64,000 nucleotides of DNA from an uncultured Legionella sp. (GTDB taxonomy: Bacteria; Pseudomonadota; Gammaproteobacteria; Legionellales; Legionellaceae). Below the pieces are notes generated by a model. That model was not told the DNA's origin. It saw only the letters and a program-made list of their open reading frames with translations, and ran no database searches. Numbering within the stretch: position 1 is the stretch's first letter; each line of letters starts with the position of its first letter. The stretch covers positions 1 to 64,000 of the forward strand of contig CABHON010000001.1 in assembly GCA_902168255.1 (NCBI GenBank), read 5' to 3'. Positions 40,405-49,252 of this stretch are shown here, one piece after another. A program made the translations under genes and the position numbers.

Positions 40405-41534
40405 TCCAGCCTCCCATCAAAATATCCTTGATAAATATTTCTTCGTTGAATGTTTGTTGTGCCATCCATATATTCATAACCAAAACAATCGCGTAAGCGT
40501 TTCATCAAAAATGGATGTTCAAAAAGAATATTTTCACCAAAAAAATTTAATATTTCTGTTGATATTTTTTCAGCTAATTGACTCGATCGAGTCTTAACTA
40601 AAGAAATAGCAGCAGCATTCAGGGGGTCATTTTGCTGTATTTTTCCTGCCTCAATAGCAAGCAAGCGCAAACTGGATAGTTCTGTTTGCCAATATTCCAT
40701 TAAATCCCTTTCTTCTGAACTAAATATTGATCGATGAGACGTCACATAGTCTAATACAGACTGCGCATGTCCTAAGGCCAATCCTGCAATACCTAATCGC
40801 ATAATGTTAAAGGTTTTAATGACTGCCTGTAACCCTCTTTCCATAGGGCTTAAATGTTTTCCTAAAAATTGTGATCGAGGAACCAAAAATTCTTTAAACT
40901 TAGCATAACCTAATAACGATGCTTTAATGCCAAAAAGCGGTAAAGTCTGACGTTCGATGCGACTGACATTATCAATAAAATCTTGAGGCTTTACCCATAC
41001 AGCTCGAATATTTAACAAACCAGGTCCTGTTCGTCCAATAACAATACCGGTTTTAGCAATACCTAAATTTCCTACAAGGATTTTTTCACCTGTAATGCTA
41101 ATTTTTTCGGGATTCGCTTTAATGTCAAAATGCGTTTCCATTTGACTGCTATCGGAACCATGTTCAGGCTCAGTTGAGGCAAAAAAAGTACGGGCAAAAT
41201 GCGTCTTTATATAGTCAAAATATTCTTCTTGTTGATCGTCAGATCCAATCCACTGCATCAAAATACCAGATAAACAGGTGCGTGGTGCCGCAAAAAGAAC
41301 CCCAATATCTCCATAAGATAATGCCTCATACAGATAAAAAAACTCGAGTGCGGATAAACTACGAATCTGGCATAATGTTTGGATAGATTCATGTTGAATA
41401 TGTTCAAAAATAGCATCAGGCCTTTCTTCAATTATTCCGGCTAATCGACGAAAATAATTACTATATTCACCTAATGTTTTCCCAAAACGACGAACGGCTA
41501 AATTTTCTAGCTTATTTAAGGTAATTATTGACAT
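40389..41534 (-). CDS. Acyl-CoA dehydrogenase family protein
   Basis: 381 aa, full length for the family. The FAD-contact segment FASTEPEHGSDSSQ (about 117-130) matches the ALTEPxAGSD motif. The C-terminal YMDGTTNIQRRNI matches YEGTSEIQRxxI. The catalytic Glu of that motif is replaced by Asp. It probably oxidises an acyl or aminoacyl group on the carrier protein to the enoyl form, or has shifted chemistry. It overlaps both neighbours (10 and 16 bp). Confidence 0.82.
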   Translation of the reverse strand: MSIITLNKLENLAVRRFGKTLGEYSNYFRRLAGIIEERPDAIFEHIQHESIQTLCQIRSLSALEFFYLYEALSYGDIGVLFAAPRTCLSGILMQWIGSDDQQEEYFDYIKTHFARTFFASTEPEHGSDSSQMETHFDIKANPEKISITGEKILVGNLGIAKTGIVIGRTGPGLLNIRAVWVKPQDFIDNVSRIERQTLPLFGIKASLLGYAKFKEFLVPRSQFLGKHLSPMERGLQAVIKTFNIMRLGIAGLALGHAQSVLDYVTSHRSIFSSEERDLMEYWQTELSSLRLLAIEAGKIQQNDPLNAAAISLVKTRSSQLAEKISTEILNFFGENILFEHPFLMKRLRDCFGYEYMDGTTNIQRRNIYQGYFDGRLEWTIN

Positions 41535-42175
41535 AAGAAATGATTCACTAGTTGAGTAACATAATAAAATTCCAGAATATTTCCTCCTGAAAATCCTCTG
41601 CCCCCAGTACAGTTCGCCAATTTTTTTGTGGCTTTTAATAAAAACTCAGAAAAAATCTTTTTTCCATGATTTTCAATGAAATTTTTTTCAAGAATAATAT
41701 TGGCAATTGCCATATTCTCTACTACTTCAGACAAGGTAAAACGGATCGCTTCGTGCTTTGTTAAAATCTCTCCAAAAGCAACCCTATGCTCCAAATAATG
41801 ATGAATCCAATTAAGAAATTGTTTCAACCAATAATATTCCTTTTGAAAAAGAGTGAGACAAAACATATTGTAGTCTTGAGTTGGGGCATAAGGATTTTTT
41901 TGTAAGGAATGATGGGTCATTCGTTTAGCAGGATAAATACCATGCGACACTAAACTATTTTCCGGTTGTACTAAAATTTCTTCAAGATAGAGATAACATA
42001 ATTGATTATCATGCATTAAAATTTTTAAAAAATCGTGAGGATCTTTTTTTAATAACAAATACTCTCCTGAACAGATTCCATCCAAATCATTTTGCTCACA
42101 TACTTCTTCAAAATCTGCAGAAAAATTAAATGGCTTGAAAGTTTCTTGGTTTAATAGGTTATCAACCAGATACAT
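41525..42175 (-). CDS. Acyl-CoA dehydrogenase C-terminal-domain-like protein
   Basis: 216 aa. The only familiar part is the C-terminal GGRGFSGGNILEFYYVTQL (about 191-209), which resembles the helical ACAD C-terminus (GGxGYxxxxxxExxxRD). The N-terminal 90 residues do not match an ACAD N-domain or beta-domain, and no FAD motif is visible. It may pair with the full-length ACAD encoded next to it (overlap 10 bp) or be a diverged, non-flavin subunit. Confidence 0.6.
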   Translation of the reverse strand: MYLVDNLLNQETFKPFNFSADFEEVCEQNDLDGICSGEYLLLKKDPHDFLKILMHDNQLCYLYLEEILVQPENSLVSHGIYPAKRMTHHSLQKNPYAPTQDYNMFCLTLFQKEYYWLKQFLNWIHHYLEHRVAFGEILTKHEAIRFTLSEVVENMAIANIILEKNFIENHGKKIFSEFLLKATKKLANCTGGRGFSGGNILEFYYVTQLVNHFLCQ

Positions 42176-43097
42176 AATTTCCTCCTAAGATAAGATAACT
42201 TATTAATAAAGATTCAATATCTTCATCAATTAACAATATATGGGAATAATCTGATGCGGTTTCCATTACGTCTGCTAAGGCTTTCATTGCAGTTATACAG
42301 CCAGGAATGGGCTCGATAAAATATAATTGCTTATTATTTATCGCTATTTTTTTAGTCTGAATGGCATAATTTAATAATTTCCAAATTAAGGTTCCTTTTT
42401 TAATAAGAATTTTGGTCGTCTCAAATTCAAGTGTATGGTCTAAAAAAATTTTTTTAAAAAATTGAGCAAATTTTCTTGTCATTAACAAGGTTTCTTTTTC
42501 AGATAAAATACCGGAGAAAAAAATTGGCCAGCTTTTATTAGTAGCTTCTTTGGAAATAAATAAACCTAATGCCCCATTTTTTTGTGGAATAATATCGCCA
42601 TCTTCTTTCCGTCGAGGAATAGTACTTTGCTCTAAGCAAAGTACAAGCCCATTTTTATAGACAGGGTTTTGTTGATATTGCGTGATTAATTTTATGGCTA
42701 ATAAAGGAGCCAGGGTGCCCACATCATTCACATCAAAAGTATCAGCATTGATGTGGTGACGGTCTAAAAAATAAGGCATGCATACAGCATAGTCTGGATC
42801 AAATTCTTGGGACCAGTGAGCCAAAATAATCAAATCCAGTTGATTGATTAAAGGTTTCAATTTTTCCGTTTCGAATAAGGCATCGCCAAGCTCGGTATAC
42901 ATATATTGCCCACCTTCATGAAACGTTTCTCGAGAAACCTCTTTTCCATGTAAGACATATAAATCATCGGTGTATTTTTGGTATCGTTCACGAGGACTTC
43001 TTCTTTCTCGATCAGGCAAATCAAGATAATGTATTGTCGTTAAATAATTAGTGTGTTGAGTAACCATTGTGCTACCACTCGAATTAATTTTTTTCAT
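42162..43097 (-). CDS. Thiolase-fold (KAS-like) protein without an obvious nucleophile
   Basis: 311 aa. Weak similarity to the KAS III/thiolase fold: the LIILAHWSQEFDPDYA strand-turn and a DVNDVGTLAPLLAIKL segment occupy the place of the FabH active-site helix, but the Cys is absent there. A late GCITAMKALAD segment is also present. It may be a non-catalytic partner of the KAS-like protein at 34177-35121, or an acyltransferase. A second ATG at 43067 is possible. It overlaps the next gene by 14 bp. Confidence 0.55.
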   Translation of the reverse strand: MKKINSSGSTMVTQHTNYLTTIHYLDLPDRERRSPRERYQKYTDDLYVLHGKEVSRETFHEGGQYMYTELGDALFETEKLKPLINQLDLIILAHWSQEFDPDYAVCMPYFLDRHHINADTFDVNDVGTLAPLLAIKLITQYQQNPVYKNGLVLCLEQSTIPRRKEDGDIIPQKNGALGLFISKEATNKSWPIFFSGILSEKETLLMTRKFAQFFKKIFLDHTLEFETTKILIKKGTLIWKLLNYAIQTKKIAINNKQLYFIEPIPGCITAMKALADVMETASDYSHILLIDEDIESLLISYLILGGNYVSG

Positions 43098-43167
43098 CTT
43101 AAAATTTCAGAAAACGATGAGTTATATATATTCAAAACTATTTATGAATGTCTTGATAACAAAGATA

Positions 43168-43431
43168 TTAAGCAATAGCTGCATTCATTTCGCGATTTAC
43201 ATAATTTAATACAGAACCTACCGTTTTTAGATCGTCTGCTTCTAATCGTTCTGGATTAACAGTAAAACTATCAATTTTTTCTTCTAATTCAATTAAAAAG
43301 GATAATGTACTCATAGAATCTAAGCCTAAATCATCCCGTAAATTCGATTCATTGCTTATCACCTCATTTGCAGGTAGGTTCAAAACATTTCTCAAGACAC
43401 TTTCAATTAGCGGAAATAAATTGTTTTCCAT
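43168..43431 (-). CDS. Acyl carrier protein
   Basis: 87 aa from the ATG at 43431. The ribosome site AGGAGG lies 7 bp upstream, inside a longer frame that begins with TTG at 43449. The phosphopantetheine site is DLGLDSMS with Ser 39; length and the acidic helix II (SFLIELEEKI) are typical of ACPs. As first gene of the operon it is the likely carrier on which the other nine products act. The separation from the next gene is 70 bp, the largest gap in the operon. Confidence 0.92.
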   Translation of the reverse strand: MENNLFPLIESVLRNVLNLPANEVISNESNLRDDLGLDSMSTLSFLIELEEKIDSFTVNPERLEADDLKTVGSVLNYVNREMNAAIA

Positions 43432-43453
43432 TATAATCCTCCTCTTCAATCAA

Positions 43454-43523
43454 AATGTTACATTAACGTTTTTTTAAGAAATAAATGTTATATAAACGTA
43501 GACATAAAGAATTTTATTGTCAA
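43454..43523 (-). promoter_or_regulatory. Promoter and paired operator-like sites of the ten-gene operon
   Basis: On the minus strand: -35 TTGACA (43518-43523), 17-bp spacer, weak -10 TACGTT (43495-43500). A 16-bp sequence with consensus AATGTTAYATWAACGT occurs twice, at 43454-43469 and 43484-43499, exactly 30 bp apart (about three helical turns). One copy covers the -10 and the other the leader. This arrangement is what a repressor binding cooperatively would need. The rest of the gap 43432-43854 is AT-rich, with no gene. Confidence 0.5.
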
Positions 43524-43712
43524 TGAAAATGAACAAATATTTAACAATTTTTTGAGTTAAACAATTTAAAAAATAAAAAAGCATAACGAAGTAAAAAAAT
43601 AGTGTAAAAAATCGGGTTAATGCATATTTTTTATAAAAATCCCAGTAAAATGTGCGGTTAAACTTCAAGTAAAAATCATTTTTCTTTGAGAGGTCATTTT
43701 ACTTTCTAAATC

Positions 43713-43721
43713 TGCTACAAT
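43713..43721 (+). promoter_or_regulatory. Extended -10 for the L,D-transpeptidase gene
   Basis: TGCTACAAT on the plus strand. No good -35 is visible, and the start codon is 134 bp downstream, so a long leader would result. Confidence 0.35.
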
Positions 43722-43854
43722 AGCCTTCTTTCAAAATGTGATAATTTTCGTTTAGTTCAAGTTGCTAATCTTTTTGAAAGAGAGCAATAAAGAAAAAGCA
43801 AAAATATCTTTTGAAAGGGCCTAACACTAAAATTATATATATAGAGACGAAGTA

Positions 43855-44589
43855 ATGATGCGATGTTTAATTCTATTTATAATGAGTATTATTTTGGCAA
43901 GCTGTTCTACAGGCGTAGAACCAAAACACATTACCACCACGGATTGGAATCAAGCGACAAAGCAAGTGGTTAACCAATATGCCCCTGAATCTGATAAAGC
44001 TTTAAAACCTAAATTTGAAGAAAATCATGTTGCCTACCCACCTAAACAAGTGACTTTGTTAACCTTTAAAAAAGAACGAAAAATGGAACTTTGGGCGAGA
44101 AATCAAGAAACACAACAGTGGCAATATATTAAAAGTTACGATTTAACTGCTTTTAGTGGAAAGGCAGGACCAAAACTCAAGTATCATGATGGACAAATTC
44201 CAGAAGGTGTATACAATATTACGATGCTTAACCCTTTCAGCTCTTGGCAGCTGTCTATGCTCATTAATTATCCTAATACATTTGACAAAGAACATGCGAA
44301 ACTTGATGGGCGGGAGAATGACAATTTAGGCGGTGATATTTATATTCATGGTAATAATTTATCCGTAGGTTGTTTAGCTATTGGTGATGAGTCGATTGAT
44401 GAATTATTTGTTTTAATTGCCCGTGTAGGTCCGCAACATACTCGCGTCATCATTGCCCCCAATGATTTACGAAAACAAAAGCCAATTACCAATCTTAAAC
44501 GACAGCCACAATGGGTTCCTGAATTGTATGCCCAACTTAAAAAAGAGCTTACACCTTTTAACGTAGATACAGGAACAATGCTAGCTTAA
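43855..44589 (+). CDS. L,D-transpeptidase family lipoprotein (YkuD domain)
   Basis: 244 aa. A signal peptide with lipobox LASC (Cys 17) indicates a lipoprotein. The YkuD active-site motif HGNNLSVGCLAIGD (about 163-176) includes the His and the nucleophilic Cys. Such enzymes make 3-3 peptidoglycan cross-links, attach lipoproteins, or act as L,D-carboxypeptidases. rsmE starts 3 bp after the stop. Confidence 0.88.
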   Translation: MMRCLILFIMSIILASCSTGVEPKHITTTDWNQATKQVVNQYAPESDKALKPKFEENHVAYPPKQVTLLTFKKERKMELWARNQETQQWQYIKSYDLTAFSGKAGPKLKYHDGQIPEGVYNITMLNPFSSWQLSMLINYPNTFDKEHAKLDGRENDNLGGDIYIHGNNLSVGCLAIGDESIDELFVLIARVGPQHTRVIIAPNDLRKQKPITNLKRQPQWVPELYAQLKKELTPFNVDTGTMLA

Positions 44590-44591
44590 TT

Positions 44592-45350
44592 ATGACCCGA
44601 ATCTATTGCCCCGATCTTGTTTCTCTATCATGTGATCCTATTTTTTGTATTGAAGGTAAAAAAGCACATCATATTATGAATGTTCTTAGATGCAAGGTAG
44701 GACAAAACCTTGTGTTGTTTGATGGGCAGAATCAAGAATATGATGCACTTATTGAAAAAATAGAGAAAAAAAACCTTTGGGTAAAAGTAACAAATAAAAA
44801 AGTTGTTCAACGTGAATCTCCTTTGTATATTCATCTCATTCAAGGCATATCTAAAGGAGAACGTATGGATTTAGTCATACAAAAGGCCACAGAATTAGGC
44901 GTCTCTCGTATTACCCCCATTTACACACAGCACGGTGCCGTTTCATTAAACCTGGAACGTATGCAAAAAAAAGAAGAACATTGGAAAAACATTATCATTA
45001 ACGCTTGCGAACAATGTGGTCGAAATATTATTCCTAATTGTGATCCTATTCAATCTTTTTCGGAAGCCTTGGAAATACCTTTTGATAAAATGGATGCTCG
45101 TTGGATTTTAGATCCACACGAATCCTCTTTGAAGTATTCACCATCGAGTGAAAAAAATATACAATCGGTTCAATTACTTATTGGCCCAGAAGGAGGATTT
45201 TCTTCCTCTGAAGTTTCGCAAGCCCATACAGCAGGTTTTTCTTCACTGCTTCTGGGTCCTCGTATTTTGAGAACAGAAACAGCAGCTATTGCTGCTATTA
45301 CCGCTTTACAAGCAACTTTTGGTGACTTTAATTCATTTATTGTTCAATGA
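44592..45350 (+). CDS. rsmE: 16S rRNA (uracil-1498-N3)-methyltransferase
   Basis: 252 aa SPOUT methyltransferase. GISKGERMDLVIQKATELGV (about 77-96), LIGPEGGFSSSE (about 197-208) and LGPRILRTETAA (about 220-231) are the family's SAM-knot motifs. The N-terminal PUA-like domain is present. It modifies U1498 in the decoding centre. Confidence 0.95.
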   Translation: MTRIYCPDLVSLSCDPIFCIEGKKAHHIMNVLRCKVGQNLVLFDGQNQEYDALIEKIEKKNLWVKVTNKKVVQRESPLYIHLIQGISKGERMDLVIQKATELGVSRITPIYTQHGAVSLNLERMQKKEEHWKNIIINACEQCGRNIIPNCDPIQSFSEALEIPFDKMDARWILDPHESSLKYSPSSEKNIQSVQLLIGPEGGFSSSEVSQAHTAGFSSLLLGPRILRTETAAIAAITALQATFGDFNSFIVQ

Positions 45351-45369
45351 ACAATGTAGGACAGCTAGT

Positions 45370-46158
45370 ATGATTCCCCGCAAACGTTTTGGCCAAAATT
45401 TTTTACAAGATACGTCTGTTATTCAATCCATTATTCAAGCGATTGCCCCTCAACCAGGTCAAAATCTAGTGGAAATTGGTCCCGGACAAGGCGCATTAAC
45501 GCTCCCTATGTTGAAAATTCTCTCACAGGCTAAAGCACACGAAAGCTCAAGTGCACACGATATGAGCATCATAGAAATAGACAGAGACCTTGTCAAAAAA
45601 ATCCAAACATGGCCTTATAATATTAATATTATTGAAGCAGATGCCCTCACTGTTGACTTTACACGCTTTTGTCCACCCAAAATGCGTCTTTTTGGAAATT
45701 TACCTTATAATATTTCTACACCATTGCTGTTGCATTTACTGTCTTTTATCGACTGTTTAGAAGATGCACATTTTATGGTTCAAAAAGAAGTAGCTGAACG
45801 TATTGCTGCTGCGCCTGGAAATAAAGATTACGGACGCCTTAGTGTCATGACTCAATATTTTTGTGAAGCAGAATTATTATTTGATGTGCCTCCCACCGCA
45901 TTTTATCCCCAACCAAAGGTAGAATCTTCGGTTATCCGGTTGGTTCCCCATAGCACGCTCCCTTATCCACGCGTTGCTTTTGAAAAATTAGAAGCAACGG
46001 TTAAACAAGCCTTTGCTTTTCGACGAAAAACCCTCAAAAACAACTTCAAAAATATTCTCTCTGATCATGATTGGAAAACGTTAGCCATTGATTCCTCTCT
46101 TCGTCCCGAACAGCTTGAGGTAGCTAAATTTGTCAGCATTACACAACTTTTGGTATAA
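45370..46158 (+). CDS. rsmA: 16S rRNA dimethyladenosine transferase (KsgA)
   Basis: 262 aa from the ATG at 45370; the open frame extends upstream into rsmE, but MIPRKRFGQNFL is the standard start. Motif I is VEIGPGQGALT (about 35-45) and motif IV NLPYNIS (about 110-116). It dimethylates A1518 and A1519 of 16S rRNA. In many gammaproteobacteria apaG and apaH follow directly; here a TraI_2-like gene takes the apaG position. Confidence 0.96.
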   Translation: MIPRKRFGQNFLQDTSVIQSIIQAIAPQPGQNLVEIGPGQGALTLPMLKILSQAKAHESSSAHDMSIIEIDRDLVKKIQTWPYNINIIEADALTVDFTRFCPPKMRLFGNLPYNISTPLLLHLLSFIDCLEDAHFMVQKEVAERIAAAPGNKDYGRLSVMTQYFCEAELLFDVPPTAFYPQPKVESSVIRLVPHSTLPYPRVAFEKLEATVKQAFAFRRKTLKNNFKNILSDHDWKTLAIDSSLRPEQLEVAKFVSITQLLV

Positions 46159-46199
46159 TCTGAAGGTTTTATGAAATTGGACGAAGTGGGGGTAAATGT

Positions 46200-47717
46200 A
46201 TGCCAACGATGTTTTCTGGAAACCGGATAATAGTTCCAAAGTCCCCTGCTGAAAAAAAAGAGGCTTTAAAAGTCTCAAGAATTACTCCCGTCCTTGCAGT
46301 TGAACACCTTCTGAAGAACCAAAAGTATGAAAAATTACTTGCTCAGTGCGAGCAGTTGATGGAGTTCACCCCTGACCAGCGAGACGCTTATATCACTCCC
46401 CTTATTCGCCCTTTTGTTGAATTTGTGCAGAGTTTACCTGAGACACGCAATAGTTATTATGCCAAACCAGGTGGATTTATTTCTCACGCCTTAGTGAGAA
46501 CCGCTTCAGCCTTGTCCATGTGTCGCGCCTACTTCTCTGCTAATGCGCAAGATAAAACAAAACACCGCCTAAGCTCTCAAGAAATGTTGTGGATGTATGC
46601 CTTGTTTTCGGCCGGTATATTTAATGGCATTGGAAAAATTTTTTCTGATTTCACCATTGATCTCTATGACGAATCCAATAAACTTATTGATCGATGGAAT
46701 CCCTTTGAGGGCAGTATGATGCAATTCAATGCCCACTTCTATGATTATGATTTTGAAGAAGCGCGCCATATTGATCTTTTTAGTCGTCGTCTGAGTGTTT
46801 TATTAGCTAAACAATTAATGCCTTTTCAAGGATTCGCCTGGCTTTCCAGTGATAAAGAAGTATTATCTTTTTGGCTTGCTTTATTAGAAGATAATCAACG
46901 TGATTCTGGCACCTTAGGACCTTTTATGGTTCGTGCTGATGCATTGGCTATTAATACTTACTTTGATGAAAAACGCCTTCAACGCCAATACGGTGATTTA
47001 GACATAGAAGCAAAAGGGGAGATAGATAAACTTCAAGCAGAAAAAGATGAAGAAGAGGCCAAGGAAGAAAACAAAGAGCTTGAGGAAAAAGATGATGAAA
47101 ATAAAGAAAAAGTTGAAAAACAAGCGCTTGAAAAAGAAAAAATTAGACTGAAGTTTAGCGCTACTTTTGCCCCTCCTCCAGAAACAGAACGCCCTCAACC
47201 AGGAAGTGAAGGCGATAAAATGGATAAACGTAATCCTACAACCCAAGCCGGTATTGAATTCTTAAAATGGCTAAATAACCAGTTAAAAGCACAACGCTTT
47301 GAATTCAATGACTCCATTTTTTATATGCCTAGTGGCGCCATTTTTCTACCCACCGCACTTTTTGAAGAGTTTCGCCGCAAAAATCCTTATTATAAATCGC
47401 ATACAGATGTCATTGAATCGTTTAATAAACTTGAATTACAAGTAAAAAATCCTGAAAAAAACAATATACACACCTTTGTTCGCACGCAAGATGAAAACAC
47501 AAAAAAAATTCAAGGCATTATTCTAAATAACGCTCAACTGATTTTGCCCAAAAATATTAATGTCCGCCTTTCAAGCGGAGAAAAGCTTGCAGTAAATACC
47601 TCAGATCTTTCCAACTACACCCATCTATTTGAACCCTTGCAACCGTTAGGCAAAAAAAGTGCTCCTGTGCAACCACAAGAACCACGTCATCAAAGTAGTA
47701 TGTTTAAAGGCGGATAA
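46200..47717 (+). CDS. TraI_2/TraI_2_C (MOB-H relaxase-like) domain protein, chromosomal
   Basis: 505 aa. The N-terminal part follows the TraI_2 pattern: HLRP-like LIRPFVEFVQSLP, GGFISHALVRTA (91-102), then FNGIGKIF (about 140-147) in the place of the family's HDIGK motif. The metal-binding His-Asp pair is thus changed to Asn-Gly, so phosphohydrolase or relaxase chemistry there is doubtful. A Glu/Lys-rich coiled coil (about 275-320) is followed by a TraI_2_C-like domain (EFLKWLNNQLKAQRFEFN). No conjugation genes are nearby. It sits between rsmA and apaH. Confidence 0.75.
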   Translation: MPTMFSGNRIIVPKSPAEKKEALKVSRITPVLAVEHLLKNQKYEKLLAQCEQLMEFTPDQRDAYITPLIRPFVEFVQSLPETRNSYYAKPGGFISHALVRTASALSMCRAYFSANAQDKTKHRLSSQEMLWMYALFSAGIFNGIGKIFSDFTIDLYDESNKLIDRWNPFEGSMMQFNAHFYDYDFEEARHIDLFSRRLSVLLAKQLMPFQGFAWLSSDKEVLSFWLALLEDNQRDSGTLGPFMVRADALAINTYFDEKRLQRQYGDLDIEAKGEIDKLQAEKDEEEAKEENKELEEKDDENKEKVEKQALEKEKIRLKFSATFAPPPETERPQPGSEGDKMDKRNPTTQAGIEFLKWLNNQLKAQRFEFNDSIFYMPSGAIFLPTALFEEFRRKNPYYKSHTDVIESFNKLELQVKNPEKNNIHTFVRTQDENTKKIQGIILNNAQLILPKNINVRLSSGEKLAVNTSDLSNYTHLFEPLQPLGKKSAPVQPQEPRHQSSMFKGG

Positions 47718-47721
47718 TAGA

Positions 47722-48567
47722 ATGGCCCATTACGCAATTGGCGATGTTCAAGGTTGTTATCGTGAATTAATGATGCTGCTCGATAAGATTGCTTTTAACC
47801 AAACCACTGATACACTCTGGTTTGCCGGTGATATTATTAATGGTGGGCATGAGAATTTAGCGGTTTTACGATTCCTTTCTCAATTACCAAAAAAGCCAGT
47901 GGCAATTTTAGGTAATCATGATTTACATTTTCTGGCAGTATTTCATCAAATACGTCCGCTTCGCCCCGCGGATACCTTTGAAGATATTCTCAATGCCCCT
48001 GATGCAGAGATACTCTGTCATTGGTTACAATCTCAATCAATTGCCCATTATGACACCTCTTTTCATGCGCTCATGGTTCATGCTGGCATTTCTCCAGTAT
48101 GGTCATTAGAAGAGACAATAAACCATGCGAAAGAAATTGAGGCGCAATTGCAATCTAATTCACCGGAGCAAGTGCGTCATTTCTTAAAGGCCATTTTTAA
48201 AATGGCTCATGGAGAACAAGAAGAACATTGGCGATTAATCACCGATATTTTCACAAGAATTCGTTTTTGTGACCAGCAAGGAAATTTAAATTTTCATTAC
48301 AAAGGCACGATTCAGGATGCCCCTACTGGACTTTATCCCTGGTTTCAATACAATGTTATTAAGAATGCAAAACCCATTTGGGACATTTCGGCTACTCATC
48401 CCGTTAACATTCTTTTTGGTCATTGGGCAGCGTTAGAAAAACCTGACGTTTTAAAATACCCACATTTATTTGCATTAGATACGGGATGTGTTTGGGGTGG
48501 CTATCTCAGCGCATTACGTCTTGATGATAAACAATGGTTTCAAGTTAGAGGAAAAAAATACCGATGA
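47722..48567 (+). CDS. apaH: Bis(5'-nucleosyl)-tetraphosphatase, symmetrical
   Basis: 281 aa from the ATG at 47722. Metallophosphatase motifs: [10 protein letters not shown] (7-16), FAGDIINGG (about 35-43) and LGNHDLHFL (about 64-72). It splits Ap4A into two ADP. The stop overlaps rpiA by 4 bp (ATGA). In-frame extension upstream to 47659 is inside the previous gene and not needed. Confidence 0.93.
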   Translation: MAHYAIGDVQGCYRELMMLLDKIAFNQTTDTLWFAGDIINGGHENLAVLRFLSQLPKKPVAILGNHDLHFLAVFHQIRPLRPADTFEDILNAPDAEILCHWLQSQSIAHYDTSFHALMVHAGISPVWSLEETINHAKEIEAQLQSNSPEQVRHFLKAIFKMAHGEQEEHWRLITDIFTRIRFCDQQGNLNFHYKGTIQDAPTGLYPWFQYNVIKNAKPIWDISATHPVNILFGHWAALEKPDVLKYPHLFALDTGCVWGGYLSALRLDDKQWFQVRGKKYR

Positions 48568-49244
48568 ACACACAACTACAAATGCTTTTAAAACAAAAAG
48601 TCGCCATAGAAGCCCTGTCTTACATTGAAGAAGATATGACCATTGGGGTAGGTTCTGGCTCTACAGTTCATTGCTTTATCGAACAGCTAGCTAATATAAA
48701 ACATAAAATTAACGCCGCGGTTGCTAGTTCAATCGATACCGAAAAACGCTTAAAAGCTATTGGCATTCCTGTGGTTGATCTGAATGCAGCGGGTGAAGTA
48801 CAGCTTACCGTTGATGGTGCTGACGAAATTGCCCCGGATTTTACCTTAGTAAAAGGTGGCGGTGGGGCTTTAACAAGAGAAAAAATTCTTATTGCTGCCT
48901 CTAAACGTTTTATCTGTATTGCAGATGAATCTAAAAAAGTAGGACGTTTAGGCGTTACCTTTCCCATTGCCGTTGAAGTCATTCCAATGGCAAGAAGTTA
49001 TGTTGCACGACAAATTGTTACGTTAGGCGGTGATCCCATGTATCGCCAAGGTTTTGTCACCGATAACGGCAATATTATTTTAGACATCCATAATTTGGAA
49101 GTACAAACGCCCCTTCATTTAGAAGAAATATTAAATAATATTCCCGGCGTTGTTACCAACGGTATTTTTGCTCAACAAAGGCCGGATATTACGCTCATAG
49201 CCTCTGAATCGGGCGTTGAAACATTAACATTAAAAAATAAGTAA
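48564..49244 (+). CDS. rpiA: Ribose-5-phosphate isomerase A
   Basis: 226 aa. [12 protein letters not shown] (about 29-40), [10 protein letters not shown] (about 85-94) and [12 protein letters not shown] (about 97-108) carry the phosphate-binding loop and the catalytic residues. It interconverts ribulose-5-P and ribose-5-P. It overlaps apaH by 4 bp; the phosphatase gene starts 8 bp after it. Confidence 0.96.
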   Translation: MNTQLQMLLKQKVAIEALSYIEEDMTIGVGSGSTVHCFIEQLANIKHKINAAVASSIDTEKRLKAIGIPVVDLNAAGEVQLTVDGADEIAPDFTLVKGGGGALTREKILIAASKRFICIADESKKVGRLGVTFPIAVEVIPMARSYVARQIVTLGGDPMYRQGFVTDNGNIILDIHNLEVQTPLHLEEILNNIPGVVTNGIFAQQRPDITLIASESGVETLTLKNK

Positions 49245-49252
49245 TTCCATCT

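Noticed and set aside
32886-43431. Conventional NRPS/PKS cluster
   Set aside because: No condensation, acyltransferase or multimodular protein is present; all enzymes are stand-alone.
46171-46230. A 19-codon ORF (MKLDEVGV start) with a GAAGG site, overlapping the TraI_2-like start
   Set aside because: Too short to support without conservation data; the overlap may be chance.
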